This document shows, piece after piece, positions 9,666 through 24,937 of a DNA stretch of 64,000 nt. Each line of letters opens with the position of its first letter. Position 1 is the first letter of the stretch. The notes under the pieces were generated by a model, which had not been told where the DNA came from, did no database searches, and was given only the letters and a program-made list of their open reading frames with translations. A program made the translations under genes and the position numbers. The stretch lies in the NCBI RefSeq assembly GCF_034064985.1, contig NZ_CP139249.1:3286001-3350000 (forward strand), given 5' to 3'. The stretch is from Acinetobacter pittii (GTDB taxonomy: Bacteria > Pseudomonadota > Gammaproteobacteria > Pseudomonadales > Moraxellaceae).

Positions 9666-11720
9666 CTAAGCGAAATGGGCGCCTTGAGTCTCAATGAGCT
9701 GATCAACCTGTACAGGCATACCTAATAAATAACCCTGAAATTGCTGACAGCCTAATCGAGTCAGAATCTCAACCTGCTGCTGAGTTTCTACTCCTTCCGC
9801 TGTTACGGTTAAACCCAACTTTTTAGCTAAATGTATAATACTTTCCAGAATCACTTCTTCTTTAGAACCAGGCTTTAAATCGACAATAAAGCCGCGATCA
9901 ATTTTCAACTCATCTACTGGTAAATCTTTTAAATACAAGAAACTCGAATGCCCTGTTCCAAAATCGTCAATTGCAACTCGAATGCCCATATCACGTAGGC
10001 GCTCACAAGCTCGAATACTTAAATCAATATGCCGCATTGCTGTTGACTCAGTAATCTCAACAATTAAGTGATGGGGTTGAATTTGATATTTTTTTAACAA
10101 TGCTTCGAGCGTACTAAATAATTTTTTATTTTCAAACTGTAAGGCCGATAAATTCACTGCGACTGGATAAAATGGGGTATTACTACGCTCCCACTCCTGA
10201 ATTTGCGAGCAGGCTTGCTCAAGTGCCCAATATCCCATTGGAATGATCAAACCTGTTTTTTCTGCACCCTCTATGAACATATGGGGAGTGAGTATTCCTA
10301 AAGCTGGATGATTCCAACGAATTAATGCTTCGACACCGCACACTTCAAGATTGGTATTAAATTTTGGTTGGTAATATAAGATGAACTGCTTTTCTTCTAC
10401 AGCTTTATAAAGGTCATTGATCAGTTTTGACTGACTTCTTGTTTCTTGTTGATGGGTTGAATAACTGAAAATGGTATAAGTATTCCGGCCCTGCTCTTTA
10501 GACATGAGCATCGCGGCATCAGCGTTCATGAGTAAATCCTGAACATTTTGTCCATGCTCAGGAAAGAGTGCTACTCCTAAACTCGCAGAAATATTAATTT
10601 CTTTACCCGAAATTTGATAACTTTCCTGAATCAGCTGTAAAACTTTCTCGGCCAACACAACCGCTTCTTCTGCATTGGTATTTTCTGCAATAAGTAAAAA
10701 CTCATCGCCACCAATTCTAAGCAGTTTACATTTCTCATTAAGTTGCCAGTGTAAACGGTTCGCCATTTGAATGAGTAATTGGTCACCCACATGATGCCCA
10801 AAAGCATCATTCACCGATTTAAAACGGTCTAAATCAATATATAAAAAAGCAATTTTCTGGTCTTTATATCGATGATCTGAAAGTAATATTTCAGCATAAT
10901 CAACCAAATAAAGGCGATTTGGTAGTTTAGTTAAATTGTCTTGTATAGATAAGTTAGCTAATTCTTTATTAGCCTTGCGTAATTCTAAATTTTGTTGCGT
11001 AAGGCGTTGCTCTAACATCGCAACAATAAAGCTTGCTACGAGTACCAAACAGGTGACTAGAATAATTGTAAATAGTAATAAGTCATGTTCAGCCTGATAT
11101 TGGCTAATAAATTTATCAGTAATATTTGTCGCAATAAGAGCGGTATAGTGCATCCCCATAATACTTAAGGTCATCATTACCGAAAATGCGATTTTTAAAG
11201 TTAAGCGATATCGTTCTGTATCTTTTAATTTATAGGCGAGTAAAAACGCTAACCCTGAACCACTCATCGCAATTAATACAGAAAATAAGAGTAAGAACGA
11301 AGTGTAATCTTTTTTATAAACATTAATATTCCAGCCCAACATGCTAATGTAATATGAAGCTGAAATTCCAATTCCCATAATAATCGAACTCAAAATGAGT
11401 CTAAATAAAGGAAGTGTAAAACGCGAAGTCAACCACATCGCAATGCAAGACAACAATGCACTAATGGCATAAGAAATGACGATTAAAGGAATATTCGAGT
11501 TGGCTGTATCAAATAGATGATAAGCTTGTATGCCAACAATATGGACAATGCTAATTGCTAAAGCGAGTAGCAATCCATTAATAAATAAAATTAAGGATTC
11601 AAACTTCTTATAGACCTGTTTGAATATTAGCTGCTCCATGGAAATTACAATATAGCATATGAGGCCAGCTGCAATAAAAGAGCCGACGATCAATGTGCTA
11701 TCGTAATCAACATGACCCAT
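9666..11720 (-). CDS. MHYT-GGDEF-EAL cyclic-di-GMP enzyme
   Basis: A 684-residue inner-membrane c-di-GMP protein. Residues 1-235 are seven hydrophobic segments with MHYT-type His/Met motifs (IVHIVG near 60, MGMHYT at 188-193), proposed in the family to sense a diatomic gas or copper. A diguanylate cyclase domain follows with an intact GGDEF at 337-341, then an EAL phosphodiesterase domain with EALIRW, EITEST, DDFGTG, KIDRGF and EGVET. Both active sites look complete, but the RxxD inhibitory site is absent (EKCK at that position). ATG has GGAAG upstream. It stands alone. Likely role is control of attachment or motility; net activity cannot be read from sequence. Confidence 0.93.
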   Translation of the reverse strand: MGHVDYDSTLIVGSFIAAGLICYIVISMEQLIFKQVYKKFESLILFINGLLLALAISIVHIVGIQAYHLFDTANSNIPLIVISYAISALLSCIAMWLTSRFTLPLFRLILSSIIMGIGISASYYISMLGWNINVYKKDYTSFLLLFSVLIAMSGSGLAFLLAYKLKDTERYRLTLKIAFSVMMTLSIMGMHYTALIATNITDKFISQYQAEHDLLLFTIILVTCLVLVASFIVAMLEQRLTQQNLELRKANKELANLSIQDNLTKLPNRLYLVDYAEILLSDHRYKDQKIAFLYIDLDRFKSVNDAFGHHVGDQLLIQMANRLHWQLNEKCKLLRIGGDEFLLIAENTNAEEAVVLAEKVLQLIQESYQISGKEINISASLGVALFPEHGQNVQDLLMNADAAMLMSKEQGRNTYTIFSYSTHQQETRSQSKLINDLYKAVEEKQFILYYQPKFNTNLEVCGVEALIRWNHPALGILTPHMFIEGAEKTGLIIPMGYWALEQACSQIQEWERSNTPFYPVAVNLSALQFENKKLFSTLEALLKKYQIQPHHLIVEITESTAMRHIDLSIRACERLRDMGIRVAIDDFGTGHSSFLYLKDLPVDELKIDRGFIVDLKPGSKEEVILESIIHLAKKLGLTVTAEGVETQQQVEILTRLGCQQFQGYLLGMPVQVDQLIETQGAHFA

Positions 11721-12047
11721 ATTGGACTTCCATGATTATTCAATACTTTTTTTTATTTTGTTCAACTCATTGCCCAAAATACAATTAAACATGTTAAAGA
11801 AATTTTAGTAAATTTGACTTATTCAGTCAGTTATAAACAATAACATTATCTATCTTTTGGTCAAGTATTTTTTACTTTATAAATCAATAAAGTAAATAAA
11901 AACTAAGCAGCCAATTATATGAAAAATATAGAATTTATTTAATCTATTCAAGTCGACCTAATCGCAATTTTCGCATTCAAATAAAAAATAGTATAAAAAA
12001 AGAACCCTGCACTAAGCAAGGTTCTTTTGAAGCTTTAGAAAAGAAGA
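11721..12047. other. Gap between the MHYT gene and ilvC
   Basis: 327 bases holding the upstream region of the MHYT gene and, at its far end, the ilvC terminator. I find no further ORF or structured RNA. Confidence 0.5.
11994..12030 (-). terminator. Terminator after ilvC
   Basis: On the minus strand AAAGAACC and GGGTTCTTT pair, with partial pairing inward of TTGC and TGCA, followed by a T-run. It ends the ilv operon. Confidence 0.75.
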
Positions 12048-13076
<1,029 letters not shown>

Positions 13077-13096
13077 CTAAAATACTTTTTAAAAAA

Positions 13097-13588
13097 TTAA
13101 ATGGCTAATACTTTTTCGCCACGGGCGATACCAGATACACCTGAACGGACGACTTCTAGAATAGTGTTTTCCGCAAGTGCATCGATAAAACCATCTAATT
13201 TTTCAGTTGTCCCTGCTATTTGAATGGTATAGGTAGTTGGTGTCACGTCTACAATTTGCGCACGAAAAATATCCGCTGTACGCTTAATTTCTGCACGTGA
13301 AGCACCTAACGCTTTTACTTTAATCAACATCAGTTCACGCTCAATGTGCGAACCTTCTGATAAATCTACTACTTTTACAACTTCAACAAGTTTGTTGAGC
13401 TGCTTTGTAATCTGTTCAATCTTATGGTCATCGCCATAAGTAGTTAACGTCAAACGCGATAACGTAGGGTCTTCGGTTGGAGCTACATTCAACGTCTCAA
13501 TGTTGTAGTTACGTTGACTGAATAAACCCACCAAACGAGAAAGCGCACCAGCTTCGTTTTCAACGAGTACAGAAATAATATGTCTCAT
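13097..13588 (-). CDS. ilvH: Acetolactate synthase regulatory (small) subunit
   Basis: A 163-residue regulatory partner of the large subunit, which in this family confers feedback inhibition by valine. The N-terminal ACT domain has the typical ENEAGALSRLVGLFSQRNY segment; the C-terminal ALS_ss domain runs through ARGEKVLAI. Length is that of IlvH/IlvN long forms. Its start overlaps the ilvI stop by one base (TAATG), implying coupled translation and 1:1 production. Confidence 0.96.
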   Translation of the reverse strand: MRHIISVLVENEAGALSRLVGLFSQRNYNIETLNVAPTEDPTLSRLTLTTYGDDHKIEQITKQLNKLVEVVKVVDLSEGSHIERELMLIKVKALGASRAEIKRTADIFRAQIVDVTPTTYTIQIAGTTEKLDGFIDALAENTILEVVRSGVSGIARGEKVLAI

Positions 13589-15312
13589 TATGTACGCTCC
13601 CCTTTACCTAACCACATATCCTTCATAGACTGGCCTGCGATCAGCATTGGATAAACATGTTCCGTGCGATCAACCATGACATTAATGAATACACATTTAT
13701 CATTAATCGCCATTGCTTCAGCAAGCTTTGACTCTAGTTCATCAGCATGATCAATCTGAATACCTACATGACCATAAGCTTCCATCAACTTACCGAAATC
13801 AGGCAATGATTCAACATATGAGCTTGAGTGACGGCCTTCATAGTTCATATCTTGCCATTGTTTAACCATACCTAATGCACGGTTATTCAAGCATAAGATC
13901 TTCACGTTCATACCGTATTGCTTACAGGTTGAAAGCTCTTGAATACACATTTGTATTGAAGCTTCACCAGTAATACAAACAACTTGTTGATCAGGGAAAG
14001 CGAGCTTCGCAGCCATTGCATAAGGTAAACCTACGCCCATGGTGCCCAATCCACCTGAGTTAATCCATTGACGAGGACGTTTGTATTTGTAGTACAACGC
14101 ACCAAACATTTGGTGTTGACCCACATCTGAAGTAATGATGGCATCACCATTGGTCGCTTTATATAAAGCTTCAACAACTTGCTGTGGCTTCATTGTGCCA
14201 TCAGTCGGTGTTTCGAACTTCAAGCCATGAACTTTACGCCATTCATTAATTTGATCCCACCATGCAGCAATTGCTTCAGGGTTTGGCTTAGACACATTCA
14301 ATTGTTTCAATTGCGTCAACATTTCCTGAAGTACAGGCTCAACTGCCCCTACAATTGGAATGTGCGCCATAATTGTTTTTGAAATGCTCGCCGGATCAAT
14401 ATCAATATGAATAACTTTGGCATTCAAACAGAATTTTGCAGGGTTATTAGTTACTCGGTCATCAAAACGAGCACCTACCGCAAGAATGACATCAGCATTA
14501 TGCATGGTCATATTTGCTTCATAAGTCCCATGCATACCTAACATGCCAATGAACTGGGGATCATCGCCAGGGAAGCCACCAAGGCCCATAAGTGTGTTAG
14601 TCACTGGGTAACCGAGTAAATGAGCAAGTTCAGTCAATAATGCTGATGCATTACCTTGAACAACACCACCACCCGTATAAATTACTGGACGTTTTGCACT
14701 TAAAAGCTCATCAATCGCTTTACGAATTTGACCAGAATGACCACGTGAAGGTGGCTGATAAGAACGCATCTTCACTTTTTCAGGATATTCGTACGCAAAT
14801 TTTTCTGCAGGATTAGTCGCATCTTTAGGAATATCGACAACAACTGGGCCAGGGCGACCACTTGATGCGATATAAAATGCTTTTTTGATAATTGCAGGAA
14901 TTTCACTTGCGTGACGAACTTGGAAACTGTGTTTCACGATCGGACGTGAAATACCCACCATATCAGTTTCTTGGAAAGCGTCTTCACCAATAAGATGTGA
15001 TGCAACCTGGCCAGACAAAATCACCATTGGGATTGAGTCCATATAAGCTGTTGCAATTGGAGTCACAGTATTAGTTGCGCCAGGTCCAGAAGTGACCAGT
15101 ACTACGCCAGTCTTACCTGTAGCACGCGAGTAAGCATCTGCCATATGACCAGCAGCTTGTTCATGACGTACGAGGTAATGATTAATTTTGTCTTGTTGAA
15201 ATAGCGCATCATAAATATGTAATACAGCGCCGCCTGGATAACCAAAAACATGTTCAACGCCTTCGTCCGCAAGAGCACGAACGAGCATTTCACCACCAGA
15301 TAAAAGTTCCAA
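13588..15312 (-). CDS. ilvI: Acetolactate synthase large (catalytic) subunit
   Basis: Thiamine-diphosphate enzyme that condenses pyruvate with pyruvate or 2-oxobutyrate. The 574-residue protein has the catalytic glutamate E51 in [18 protein letters not shown], the FAD/central domain and the C-terminal ThDP domain. The usual GDG that opens the ThDP/Mg motif reads GEA (449-451), followed by the expected SIQM, IQEL and [12 protein letters not shown]. The Asp-to-Glu change occurs, as I recall, in other Pseudomonadales; the Gly-to-Ala is less usual. First gene of ilvI-ilvH-ilvC. Confidence 0.96.
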   Translation of the reverse strand: MELLSGGEMLVRALADEGVEHVFGYPGGAVLHIYDALFQQDKINHYLVRHEQAAGHMADAYSRATGKTGVVLVTSGPGATNTVTPIATAYMDSIPMVILSGQVASHLIGEDAFQETDMVGISRPIVKHSFQVRHASEIPAIIKKAFYIASSGRPGPVVVDIPKDATNPAEKFAYEYPEKVKMRSYQPPSRGHSGQIRKAIDELLSAKRPVIYTGGGVVQGNASALLTELAHLLGYPVTNTLMGLGGFPGDDPQFIGMLGMHGTYEANMTMHNADVILAVGARFDDRVTNNPAKFCLNAKVIHIDIDPASISKTIMAHIPIVGAVEPVLQEMLTQLKQLNVSKPNPEAIAAWWDQINEWRKVHGLKFETPTDGTMKPQQVVEALYKATNGDAIITSDVGQHQMFGALYYKYKRPRQWINSGGLGTMGVGLPYAMAAKLAFPDQQVVCITGEASIQMCIQELSTCKQYGMNVKILCLNNRALGMVKQWQDMNYEGRHSSSYVESLPDFGKLMEAYGHVGIQIDHADELESKLAEAMAINDKCVFINVMVDRTEHVYPMLIAGQSMKDMWLGKGERT

Positions 15313-18471
<3,159 letters not shown>

Positions 18472-18498
18472 TTAAAGTTATTAATGAGAGGATCAAGC

Positions 18499-19008
18499 AT
18501 GCACTTTGCCAAACGTTTAGCCGCTGTTGTTTTGACCTTAGGCCTTAGTGCAGGCTTAGTCGGGTGTGGCTTTCATTTAAAAGGAAGCAACCCGACTGCA
18601 ACTCCGCTTGTTTATAAAAAATTAAGCCTTGAGTTACCAGCAAAAACTGATGACTTGGAAACGCAGTTAAAAGTATATTTAGCTGCAAATGGTGTTCAAC
18701 TCAGCAATGATAACGATGCCTACGTACTCCGTGTTTTAGAGTACAGTCCACGTCGTCAGCTTTTAAACGGAAAATTAACGGAAGTATTATTACGTTTAAC
18801 TGTAACCTTCCAGATTGAAGACCGTCAGGGTAATAAAATTACAGAACCACGTTCGTTAACTGCATCTCGTAGTTATCAATATGATCTTGCAACGGTTAAT
18901 ACCGAAAATCAGCAAGAATCTTATTTACAACGTATTGTGATTGATGACATTGCACAGCAAATTACTCGTCAGATTTCAGCAAACCGTTTACCAAAAGCTC
19001 AGCCTTAA
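18499..19008 (+). CDS. lptE: LPS-assembly lipoprotein LptE
   Basis: Outer-membrane lipoprotein that plugs the LptD translocon and delivers lipopolysaccharide or lipooligosaccharide to the cell surface. I choose the ATG at 18499 (MHFAKRL), which has GAGGA seven bases upstream, over an ATG five codons earlier. A signal peptide ends in LVGC, and the mature protein begins GFHLKG, the family hallmark. It lies between leuS and holA, the usual gammaproteobacterial order. Confidence 0.93.
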   Translation: MHFAKRLAAVVLTLGLSAGLVGCGFHLKGSNPTATPLVYKKLSLELPAKTDDLETQLKVYLAANGVQLSNDNDAYVLRVLEYSPRRQLLNGKLTEVLLRLTVTFQIEDRQGNKITEPRSLTASRSYQYDLATVNTENQQESYLQRIVIDDIAQQITRQISANRLPKAQP

Positions 19009-19026
19009 TCTTTATTTTTACCAGCA

Positions 19027-20016
19027 ATGAAAATTGACTATTTACAAGCCTTAAAACGCATTCCGGAAGCACGGGGTGCGTGGATTTTACACGGCCAAGA
19101 ACCTTTGCTGGAACAAAATTTATTAGATGCTTTTCGTAAAAGTTGGCAACAACAAGAAGTTGAAAGACAACGCTACGATATTAGTAGCGTGAGCGACTGG
19201 AAAAATGTTTTTAATGCACTTAACAGCTTATCTTTATTTTCTCAGCAGCTCGCCATTGAAGTACATGGCAATATAAAACCTGATGCAAATGGATTAAAAC
19301 AACTTAAAAGTTATATTCAGCATAATGAAACTAACCTACTTTTAATTGTTTTACCTAAGCAAGATAGTAGTAGTTTAAAGTCTGCTTTTTTCCAAGTTGT
19401 GGAAGCAAATGGTGTTGTCGTTGCCCTAACAGCGAACTATCCGCAAGACCGTCAAAGAATTTTATCTGCTGAAGCAGAAAAACTTGAAATTCAACTCGAC
19501 AATGACGCTTGGCACTGGCTCATGCAACATCATGAGCACAATTTGCTTGCAGCTAAAAATAGCTTGATGCGTGTAAGAGACACTTTTCCAGACCAACAAC
19601 TGATTCAAATTGAACAGTTATATGCTTGTTTACAAGATCAATCTCGTTACACCACTTACGATTTAAGCGACGCGCTATTAGAAGGTAATCTCGCTCAATC
19701 CATTAAAATTTTTCAATATTTAATTGCTGCTGGCGAACCAGAAAGTCTGATTTTATGGACTTTAAGTAAAGAAATGCGTTTATTGATGCAATTATTTGAG
19801 CAGCCTCATAATGCATTACAACTTGGCATCTGGAAAACTAAAGTCAGTTTATATCAACAAGCATTAAGAAGATTAAATCCTCAACAATTTTTAGGATGGT
19901 CTACCCTTCTATTGCAAGTTGATGCAGCAATTAAAGGTATGTCGAACGAAAATGCCCAACATTTGATGCAGCAGGCGATTGCTGAATTATGTGGGAAAAC
20001 GCTATTTATACAATAA
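19027..20016 (+). CDS. holA: DNA polymerase III delta subunit
   Basis: Clamp-loader subunit that opens the beta sliding clamp. 329 residues, starting MKIDYLQALKRIPEARGAWI, with the family segment ILHGQEPLLEQ and a helical C-terminal collar domain (LILWTLSKEMRLL). It lacks a working Walker site, as expected for delta. It follows lptE by 18 bases, matching the leuS-lptE-holA order seen in many gammaproteobacteria. No clear ribosome binding site, so coupling to lptE is possible. Confidence 0.93.
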   Translation: MKIDYLQALKRIPEARGAWILHGQEPLLEQNLLDAFRKSWQQQEVERQRYDISSVSDWKNVFNALNSLSLFSQQLAIEVHGNIKPDANGLKQLKSYIQHNETNLLLIVLPKQDSSSLKSAFFQVVEANGVVVALTANYPQDRQRILSAEAEKLEIQLDNDAWHWLMQHHEHNLLAAKNSLMRVRDTFPDQQLIQIEQLYACLQDQSRYTTYDLSDALLEGNLAQSIKIFQYLIAAGEPESLILWTLSKEMRLLMQLFEQPHNALQLGIWKTKVSLYQQALRRLNPQQFLGWSTLLLQVDAAIKGMSNENAQHLMQQAIAELCGKTLFIQ

Positions 20017-20123
20017 TTCGGCGGAATCATTTTTCTTCATTCTTGAATTATCATAAAAATTCACGTTTTATCCTCATTTCGCTTTTATACTAAATTAAAT
20101 TTTAAACTTTTCGACCTCTCACC

Positions 20124-21461
20124 ATGCCAAAAATAAAGCCAATCAAACTCGTTATTATCATCGTCTGTATAGCAATTATTGCTGTATTAGCTTGGAAGTT
20201 TTTAAAACCTAAACAGCAGCAGCCTCAATATATTACTGCTGAAGTGACACGTGGGGATATTGAAAATAATGTACTTGCGACAGGTACACTTGATGCAACC
20301 AAACTCATTAGTGTGGGTGCGCAGGTATCTGGTCAGGTTAAAAAGATGTATGTACAGTTGGGCGATCAGGTTAAGCAAGGTCAACTTATTGCACAAATTG
20401 ACTCAACAACCCAAGAAAACAGCTTAAAAACTTCTGATGCGAATATTAAAAATTTAGAAGCACAACGTCTTCAACAAGTTGCTTCATTAAATGAAAAACA
20501 ACTTGAGTACCGCCGTCAACAACAAATGTATGCACAAGATGCAACGCCGCGTGCAGATTTAGAATCGGCTGAGGCAAGCTATAAAACAGCTCAGGCGCAA
20601 ATTAAAGCATTAGATGCACAAATTGAATCTGCCAAAGTGACAAAATCTACCGCGCAAACCAATATTGGTTATACACGTATTGTTGCTCCAACTGATGGTA
20701 CGGTTGTCGCGATTGTGACTGAAGAAGGTCAAACCGTAAACGCGAACCAAAGCGCGCCAACAATTGTCAAAATTGCAAAATTACAAAACATGACGATTAA
20801 GGCGCAAGTCAGTGAAGCTGACATTATGAAAGTTGAAAAAGGACAACAGGTTTACTTTACAACTTTAGGTGATGAAACCAAGCGCTATGCAACTTTACGT
20901 CAAATTGAACCAGCTCCTGACTCAATTTCGAGCGAATCAACAAGTAATACAAGTTCAACGACCAGTTCGGCTGTCTACTATAATGCTTTATTCGATGTGC
21001 CAAATACCGATGGTAAATTGCGTATTGATATGACTGCACAAGTTTATATCGTATTAAACTCAGCTAAAAATGCTTTATTGGTTCCATCTTCTGCTTTAAG
21101 TAGTAAACAATTTTCTGGTCAAAGAAAATCAGGTCAGTCATCTGAGAAAGCAAGTTCTACCCCAAGTACAGAACGCAAACATCAAGGTAATGGTGCTCGT
21201 TTAGAACGCTTAAATTTAACTGCTGAACAAAAACAACTGGTTGAACAAGGTAAAGCAACGCTAAACGTAGTACGTATTTTACAAGCAGATGGTACAACCA
21301 AACCGACTCAAATTTTGGTGGGTATTAATAACCGTGTAAATGCGCAAGTTCTTGCTGGATTAAAACAAGGTGACCAAGTTGTAATTGCAGATAGTTCAGA
21401 TACTTCTGCTGCTTCTGCAAATAGTGGTAATAACCGTCGCCGTGGCCCAATGGGAATGTAA
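20124..21461 (+). CDS. macA: MacA-type periplasmic adaptor of a tripartite ABC efflux pump
   Basis: Membrane-fusion protein linking the inner-membrane ABC transporter to the outer-membrane factor. 445 residues: one N-terminal membrane helix (about 8-26), lipoyl half-motifs ([20 protein letters not shown] and [12 protein letters not shown]), a long coiled-coil hairpin (about 95-185) and beta-barrel domain. A low-complexity insert rich in Ser, Lys and Gln lies at about residues 330-365 within the membrane-proximal domain. The C-terminus is basic (NRRRGPMGM). Two bases separate its stop from macB. Confidence 0.95.
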   Translation: MPKIKPIKLVIIIVCIAIIAVLAWKFLKPKQQQPQYITAEVTRGDIENNVLATGTLDATKLISVGAQVSGQVKKMYVQLGDQVKQGQLIAQIDSTTQENSLKTSDANIKNLEAQRLQQVASLNEKQLEYRRQQQMYAQDATPRADLESAEASYKTAQAQIKALDAQIESAKVTKSTAQTNIGYTRIVAPTDGTVVAIVTEEGQTVNANQSAPTIVKIAKLQNMTIKAQVSEADIMKVEKGQQVYFTTLGDETKRYATLRQIEPAPDSISSESTSNTSSTTSSAVYYNALFDVPNTDGKLRIDMTAQVYIVLNSAKNALLVPSSALSSKQFSGQRKSGQSSEKASSTPSTERKHQGNGARLERLNLTAEQKQLVEQGKATLNVVRILQADGTTKPTQILVGINNRVNAQVLAGLKQGDQVVIADSSDTSAASANSGNNRRRGPMGM

Positions 21462-21463
21462 GC

Positions 21464-23458
21464 ATGACAAAACAAGCATTGCTTGAAGTCAGCAATCTGG
21501 TCCGGGAATTCCCTGCTGGCGAAAGCACAATACAAATTTTAAAAGGCATAGACCTAACCATCTATGAAGGTGAACTGGTTGCCATTGTCGGCCAGTCTGG
21601 TTCTGGTAAATCGACCCTCATGAATATTTTGGGTTGTTTGGACCGACCTACGAGTGGTAGTTATAAGGTTAATGGGCAAGAAACGGGTAAACTTGAGCCC
21701 GATCAGCTCGCTCGACTTCGCCGTGAATATTTTGGTTTTATTTTCCAGCGCTACCATTTACTTGGTGACTTATCTGCTGAAGGTAACGTTGAAGTTCCCG
21801 CTGTTTATGCAGGGGTTACCCCTTCTGAGCGTAAACAACGCGCAACGGCTCTACTGACCGAATTAGGATTGGGCACGAAAACACTCAATAGGCCAAGCCA
21901 ACTTTCTGGTGGTCAGCAGCAACGTGTTTCTATTGCCCGTGCGCTCATGAATGGCGGTGACGTCATTCTGGCAGATGAACCGACGGGGGCACTCGACTCT
22001 CATAGTGGTGTTGAGGTGATGCGTATTTTGCGTGAACTCAATGCCGCAGGTCACACTATTATTTTAGTCACTCATGATATGCAAGTTGCAAAAAATGCGA
22101 CTCGTATTATCGAGATTAGTGACGGAGAAATTATTAGTGACCGTCCTAACGTTCCAGATCATGCAGCCGAACCGATCAAATCTGATCCTGATGCCGCTCC
22201 TGCTTTACAAGGTAAACAGAAGAAAGGCAAAAGTATTTCTGCATGGCGTTCTACTTTAGACCGTTTATCTGAAGCCTTCCAAATGGCTTTACTGTCTATG
22301 AATGCCCACCGCATGCGTACTTTTTTAACCATGCTGGGGATCATTATTGGTATTGCATCTGTTGTTACGGTGGTCGCTCTAGGTAAAGGCTCTCAACAGC
22401 AAATTTTAAGCAATATTAGTAGTCTCGGAACAAATACAATTACGGTATTTCAGGGCCGTGGTTTTGGTGACAACTCCAAAACTGCAAGTTTTAAGACTTT
22501 GGTTCCTGCCGATGCTGATGCGTTAATGACTCAGCCTTATGTCAGTGCGGTCAGTCCAATGGTCAGTACATCCAAAACTATGCGTTACCAACAAAATGAA
22601 GCAAATGCGACCATTAATGGTGTGAGTAACGATTATTTCGACGTAAAAGGTTTAGTCTTTAAAGATGGGCAAACTTTTGACCAACGTAGTGTTCGTGACC
22701 GCTCACAAGATGTAGTCATTGATACCAATACTCAAAAACAATTCTTTAGTGACGGTACCAACCCAATTGGTCAAGTGGTACTGCTCGGTAGTGTACCTGC
22801 GCGTATTATTGGTGTGGTAGAACCGCAAACAAGCGGTATGGGCTCAGATGACACTCTAAATGTCTATATGCCTTATACAACCGTAATGAGCCGTATGTTG
22901 GGTCAATCGAATGTCCGTAATATCGTGGTTCGTATTAATGATAAATATTCAACTGCTGCCGCAGAAAATGCCATCGTTAACTTATTAACCCAGCGACATG
23001 GTGCACAAGATATTTTCACCATGAACAGTGACAGTATCCGTCAAACCATTGAGAAAACAACCAGCACAATGACGCTTCTGGTTTCAGCAATTGCCGTAAT
23101 TTCTTTGGTCGTCGGTGGTATCGGGGTAATGAATATTATGTTGGTTTCGGTAACTGAACGTACTCAAGAAATTGGTGTACGTATGGCCGTAGGTGCTCGT
23201 CAAAGTGATATTTTGCAACAATTCCTGATTGAAGCAATTTTAGTGTGTTTAATTGGTGGTGTGCTTGGCGTCTTATTGTCGCTTGGCCTTGGGCAACTTA
23301 TTAATAAATTTGCTGGAGGTAACTTTAGCGTAGCTTATTCAAGCACATCAATTATTGCAGCCTTTGTCTGTTCAACACTGATTGGTGTCGTTTTTGGTTT
23401 CTTACCAGCCAAGAATGCCGCAAAACTTGACCCTGTTGCCGCACTATCTCGAGAATAA
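21464..23458 (+). CDS. macB: MacB macrolide/enterotoxin-type ABC exporter
   Basis: 664-residue inner-membrane ABC transporter of the mechanotransmission type. The N-terminal ATPase has GQSGSGKST (Walker A), LSGGQQQR (signature) and [11 protein letters not shown] (Walker B). After a linker comes one membrane helix (about residue 285), a large MacB_PCD periplasmic domain, and three C-terminal helices with the [19 protein letters not shown] motif. With macA and the outer-membrane factor it forms a complete pump. In relatives it exports macrolides, siderophores or peptides; the substrate here is not shown by sequence. Confidence 0.96.
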   Translation: MTKQALLEVSNLVREFPAGESTIQILKGIDLTIYEGELVAIVGQSGSGKSTLMNILGCLDRPTSGSYKVNGQETGKLEPDQLARLRREYFGFIFQRYHLLGDLSAEGNVEVPAVYAGVTPSERKQRATALLTELGLGTKTLNRPSQLSGGQQQRVSIARALMNGGDVILADEPTGALDSHSGVEVMRILRELNAAGHTIILVTHDMQVAKNATRIIEISDGEIISDRPNVPDHAAEPIKSDPDAAPALQGKQKKGKSISAWRSTLDRLSEAFQMALLSMNAHRMRTFLTMLGIIIGIASVVTVVALGKGSQQQILSNISSLGTNTITVFQGRGFGDNSKTASFKTLVPADADALMTQPYVSAVSPMVSTSKTMRYQQNEANATINGVSNDYFDVKGLVFKDGQTFDQRSVRDRSQDVVIDTNTQKQFFSDGTNPIGQVVLLGSVPARIIGVVEPQTSGMGSDDTLNVYMPYTTVMSRMLGQSNVRNIVVRINDKYSTAAAENAIVNLLTQRHGAQDIFTMNSDSIRQTIEKTTSTMTLLVSAIAVISLVVGGIGVMNIMLVSVTERTQEIGVRMAVGARQSDILQQFLIEAILVCLIGGVLGVLLSLGLGQLINKFAGGNFSVAYSSTSIIAAFVCSTLIGVVFGFLPAKNAAKLDPVAALSRE

Positions 23459-23468
23459 GGAAAATTGC

Positions 23469-24869
23469 ATGTCTTTCTCTATGACTAAACTCAGCACAGC
23501 ACTTCTCCTCACGAGTTCTCTTGTAGGATGCGCAGCTGTAGTAAAAACCCCTTATGAAACACCTGCGGTACAAGTTCCAGGTAGTTTTCAATATGACACA
23601 GCAAAAGCTATGTCTGCCGATCAATACTCTGACCGTTGGTGGATGCTTTTTAACGATGCGCAGCTTAATCAGCTCGTAAGCAATGTATTAGAGCGTAACA
23701 GTGATTTAGCAGTTGCAGGTATTGCCTTAAAGCAAGCTCGTCTACAAGCTGATCTAACTGCAAACAAACAAGGCTTACGAACCAGTTCTAGTGTTTCTAC
23801 AGGACATTCTTTCGATTTAAATTCGGGAGATGACAGCGCTAAAGGTCTTTCAATGAGCGCTGGAGTAAGCTATGAGCTTGATTTATTTGGCAAGCTTGCA
23901 CGCCAAACCGAAGCAAGTAAATGGGAAGCTTTAGCAACTGAACAAGATTTACAAGCTACTGGACAAAGTTTAATTGCAACCACTGCCAAACTCTATTGGC
24001 AACTGGGTTATTTAAATGAACGTTATGCGACTGCTCAGCAAAGCCTAGCGACCTCTCAAAAGCTTTATGACTTGGTTCAGATTCAATATAAAGCTGGTGC
24101 CGTTTCAGGTGTAGATCTGACTCAAGCAGAACAATCGGTGCAAAGCCAAAAAGCAAGCTTAAGCCAGATTGAACAACAACTGGTTGAAACACGCACAGCC
24201 ATTGCAGTGTTATTGCATGAGCCATTACAGCAACTAAACATTCAAGAGCCAAAGCGTTTACCACGCACTGCTCTACCTGTGATTGGTGCTGGTTTACCTG
24301 CCGATATTTTATCGCGCCGGCCTGATTTGCAAGCAAGTGAGCTCCGCTTAAGAAAAGCATTAGCAACTAAAGATGCAACCAAAGCAAGCTACTACCCATC
24401 AATTAGCTTAACCAGTAGTTTAGGCTCAAGCAGCACATCGTTAACGGAGTTGTTACGCAACCCTGCCCTGACGCTTGGTGCAAGTTTAAGCTTACCGTTT
24501 TTGCAATATAACGATATGAAAAAAGATATCGCGATTAGCAATCTAGATTATGAAAAAGCGATTATTCAATATCGTCAAACGCTATATCAGGCTTTTGCTG
24601 ATGTCGAAAATGCTTTATCGAGTCGTACAGAACTCGACAAACAAGTAGCATTACAAGAACGTAATGTTGAACTTGCAGAAAAAACCGAACGTTTAACTGA
24701 AGTCCGCTACCGTTATGGTGCTGTTGCATTAAAGACTCTTCTCGATGCACAACAAACCACACGTACTGCTCGCTTAAGCCTCGTTGAAACCAAGCAAAGC
24801 CAATACAACGCGTATGTCACCCTCATGCAAGCTTTAGGTGGTTCCCCTGTAAAAGAACTGCCGCAATAA
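23469..24869 (+). CDS. Outer-membrane factor lipoprotein (TolC/NodT/OprM family)
   Basis: Outer-membrane channel of the adjacent MacAB pump. I use the ATG at 23469, ten bases after macB, giving 466 residues; the open frame extends further upstream inside macB without a ribosome binding site. A lipobox ends the signal peptide (LVGC, Cys21). Two outer-membrane efflux protein repeats follow, with YELDLFGK and PADILSRRPDLQASELRLR, the classic NodT-family motifs. Ends at a strong terminator shared with fabI. Confidence 0.94.
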   Translation: MSFSMTKLSTALLLTSSLVGCAAVVKTPYETPAVQVPGSFQYDTAKAMSADQYSDRWWMLFNDAQLNQLVSNVLERNSDLAVAGIALKQARLQADLTANKQGLRTSSSVSTGHSFDLNSGDDSAKGLSMSAGVSYELDLFGKLARQTEASKWEALATEQDLQATGQSLIATTAKLYWQLGYLNERYATAQQSLATSQKLYDLVQIQYKAGAVSGVDLTQAEQSVQSQKASLSQIEQQLVETRTAIAVLLHEPLQQLNIQEPKRLPRTALPVIGAGLPADILSRRPDLQASELRLRKALATKDATKASYYPSISLTSSLGSSSTSLTELLRNPALTLGASLSLPFLQYNDMKKDIAISNLDYEKAIIQYRQTLYQAFADVENALSSRTELDKQVALQERNVELAEKTERLTEVRYRYGAVALKTLLDAQQTTRTARLSLVETKQSQYNAYVTLMQALGGSPVKELPQ

Positions 24870-24881
24870 CTTGTACCAATT

Positions 24882-24917
24882 AAAAAAGCCGTAGTCCTTC
24901 AACTACGGCTTTTTTAT
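24882..24917. terminator. Bidirectional terminator between the efflux operon and fabI
   Basis: AAAAAAGCCGTAGT and ACTACGGCTTTTTT form a long stem with a six-base loop and T-runs on both strands. It serves the converging macAB-OMF and fabI transcripts. Confidence 0.9.
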
Positions 24918-24937
24918 AGCTGAATAAATTTTAAAAC

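Noticed and set aside
23956..24366. 136-codon open frame antisense to the outer-membrane factor
   Set aside because: Lies wholly within a conserved gene and has no recognisable motif.
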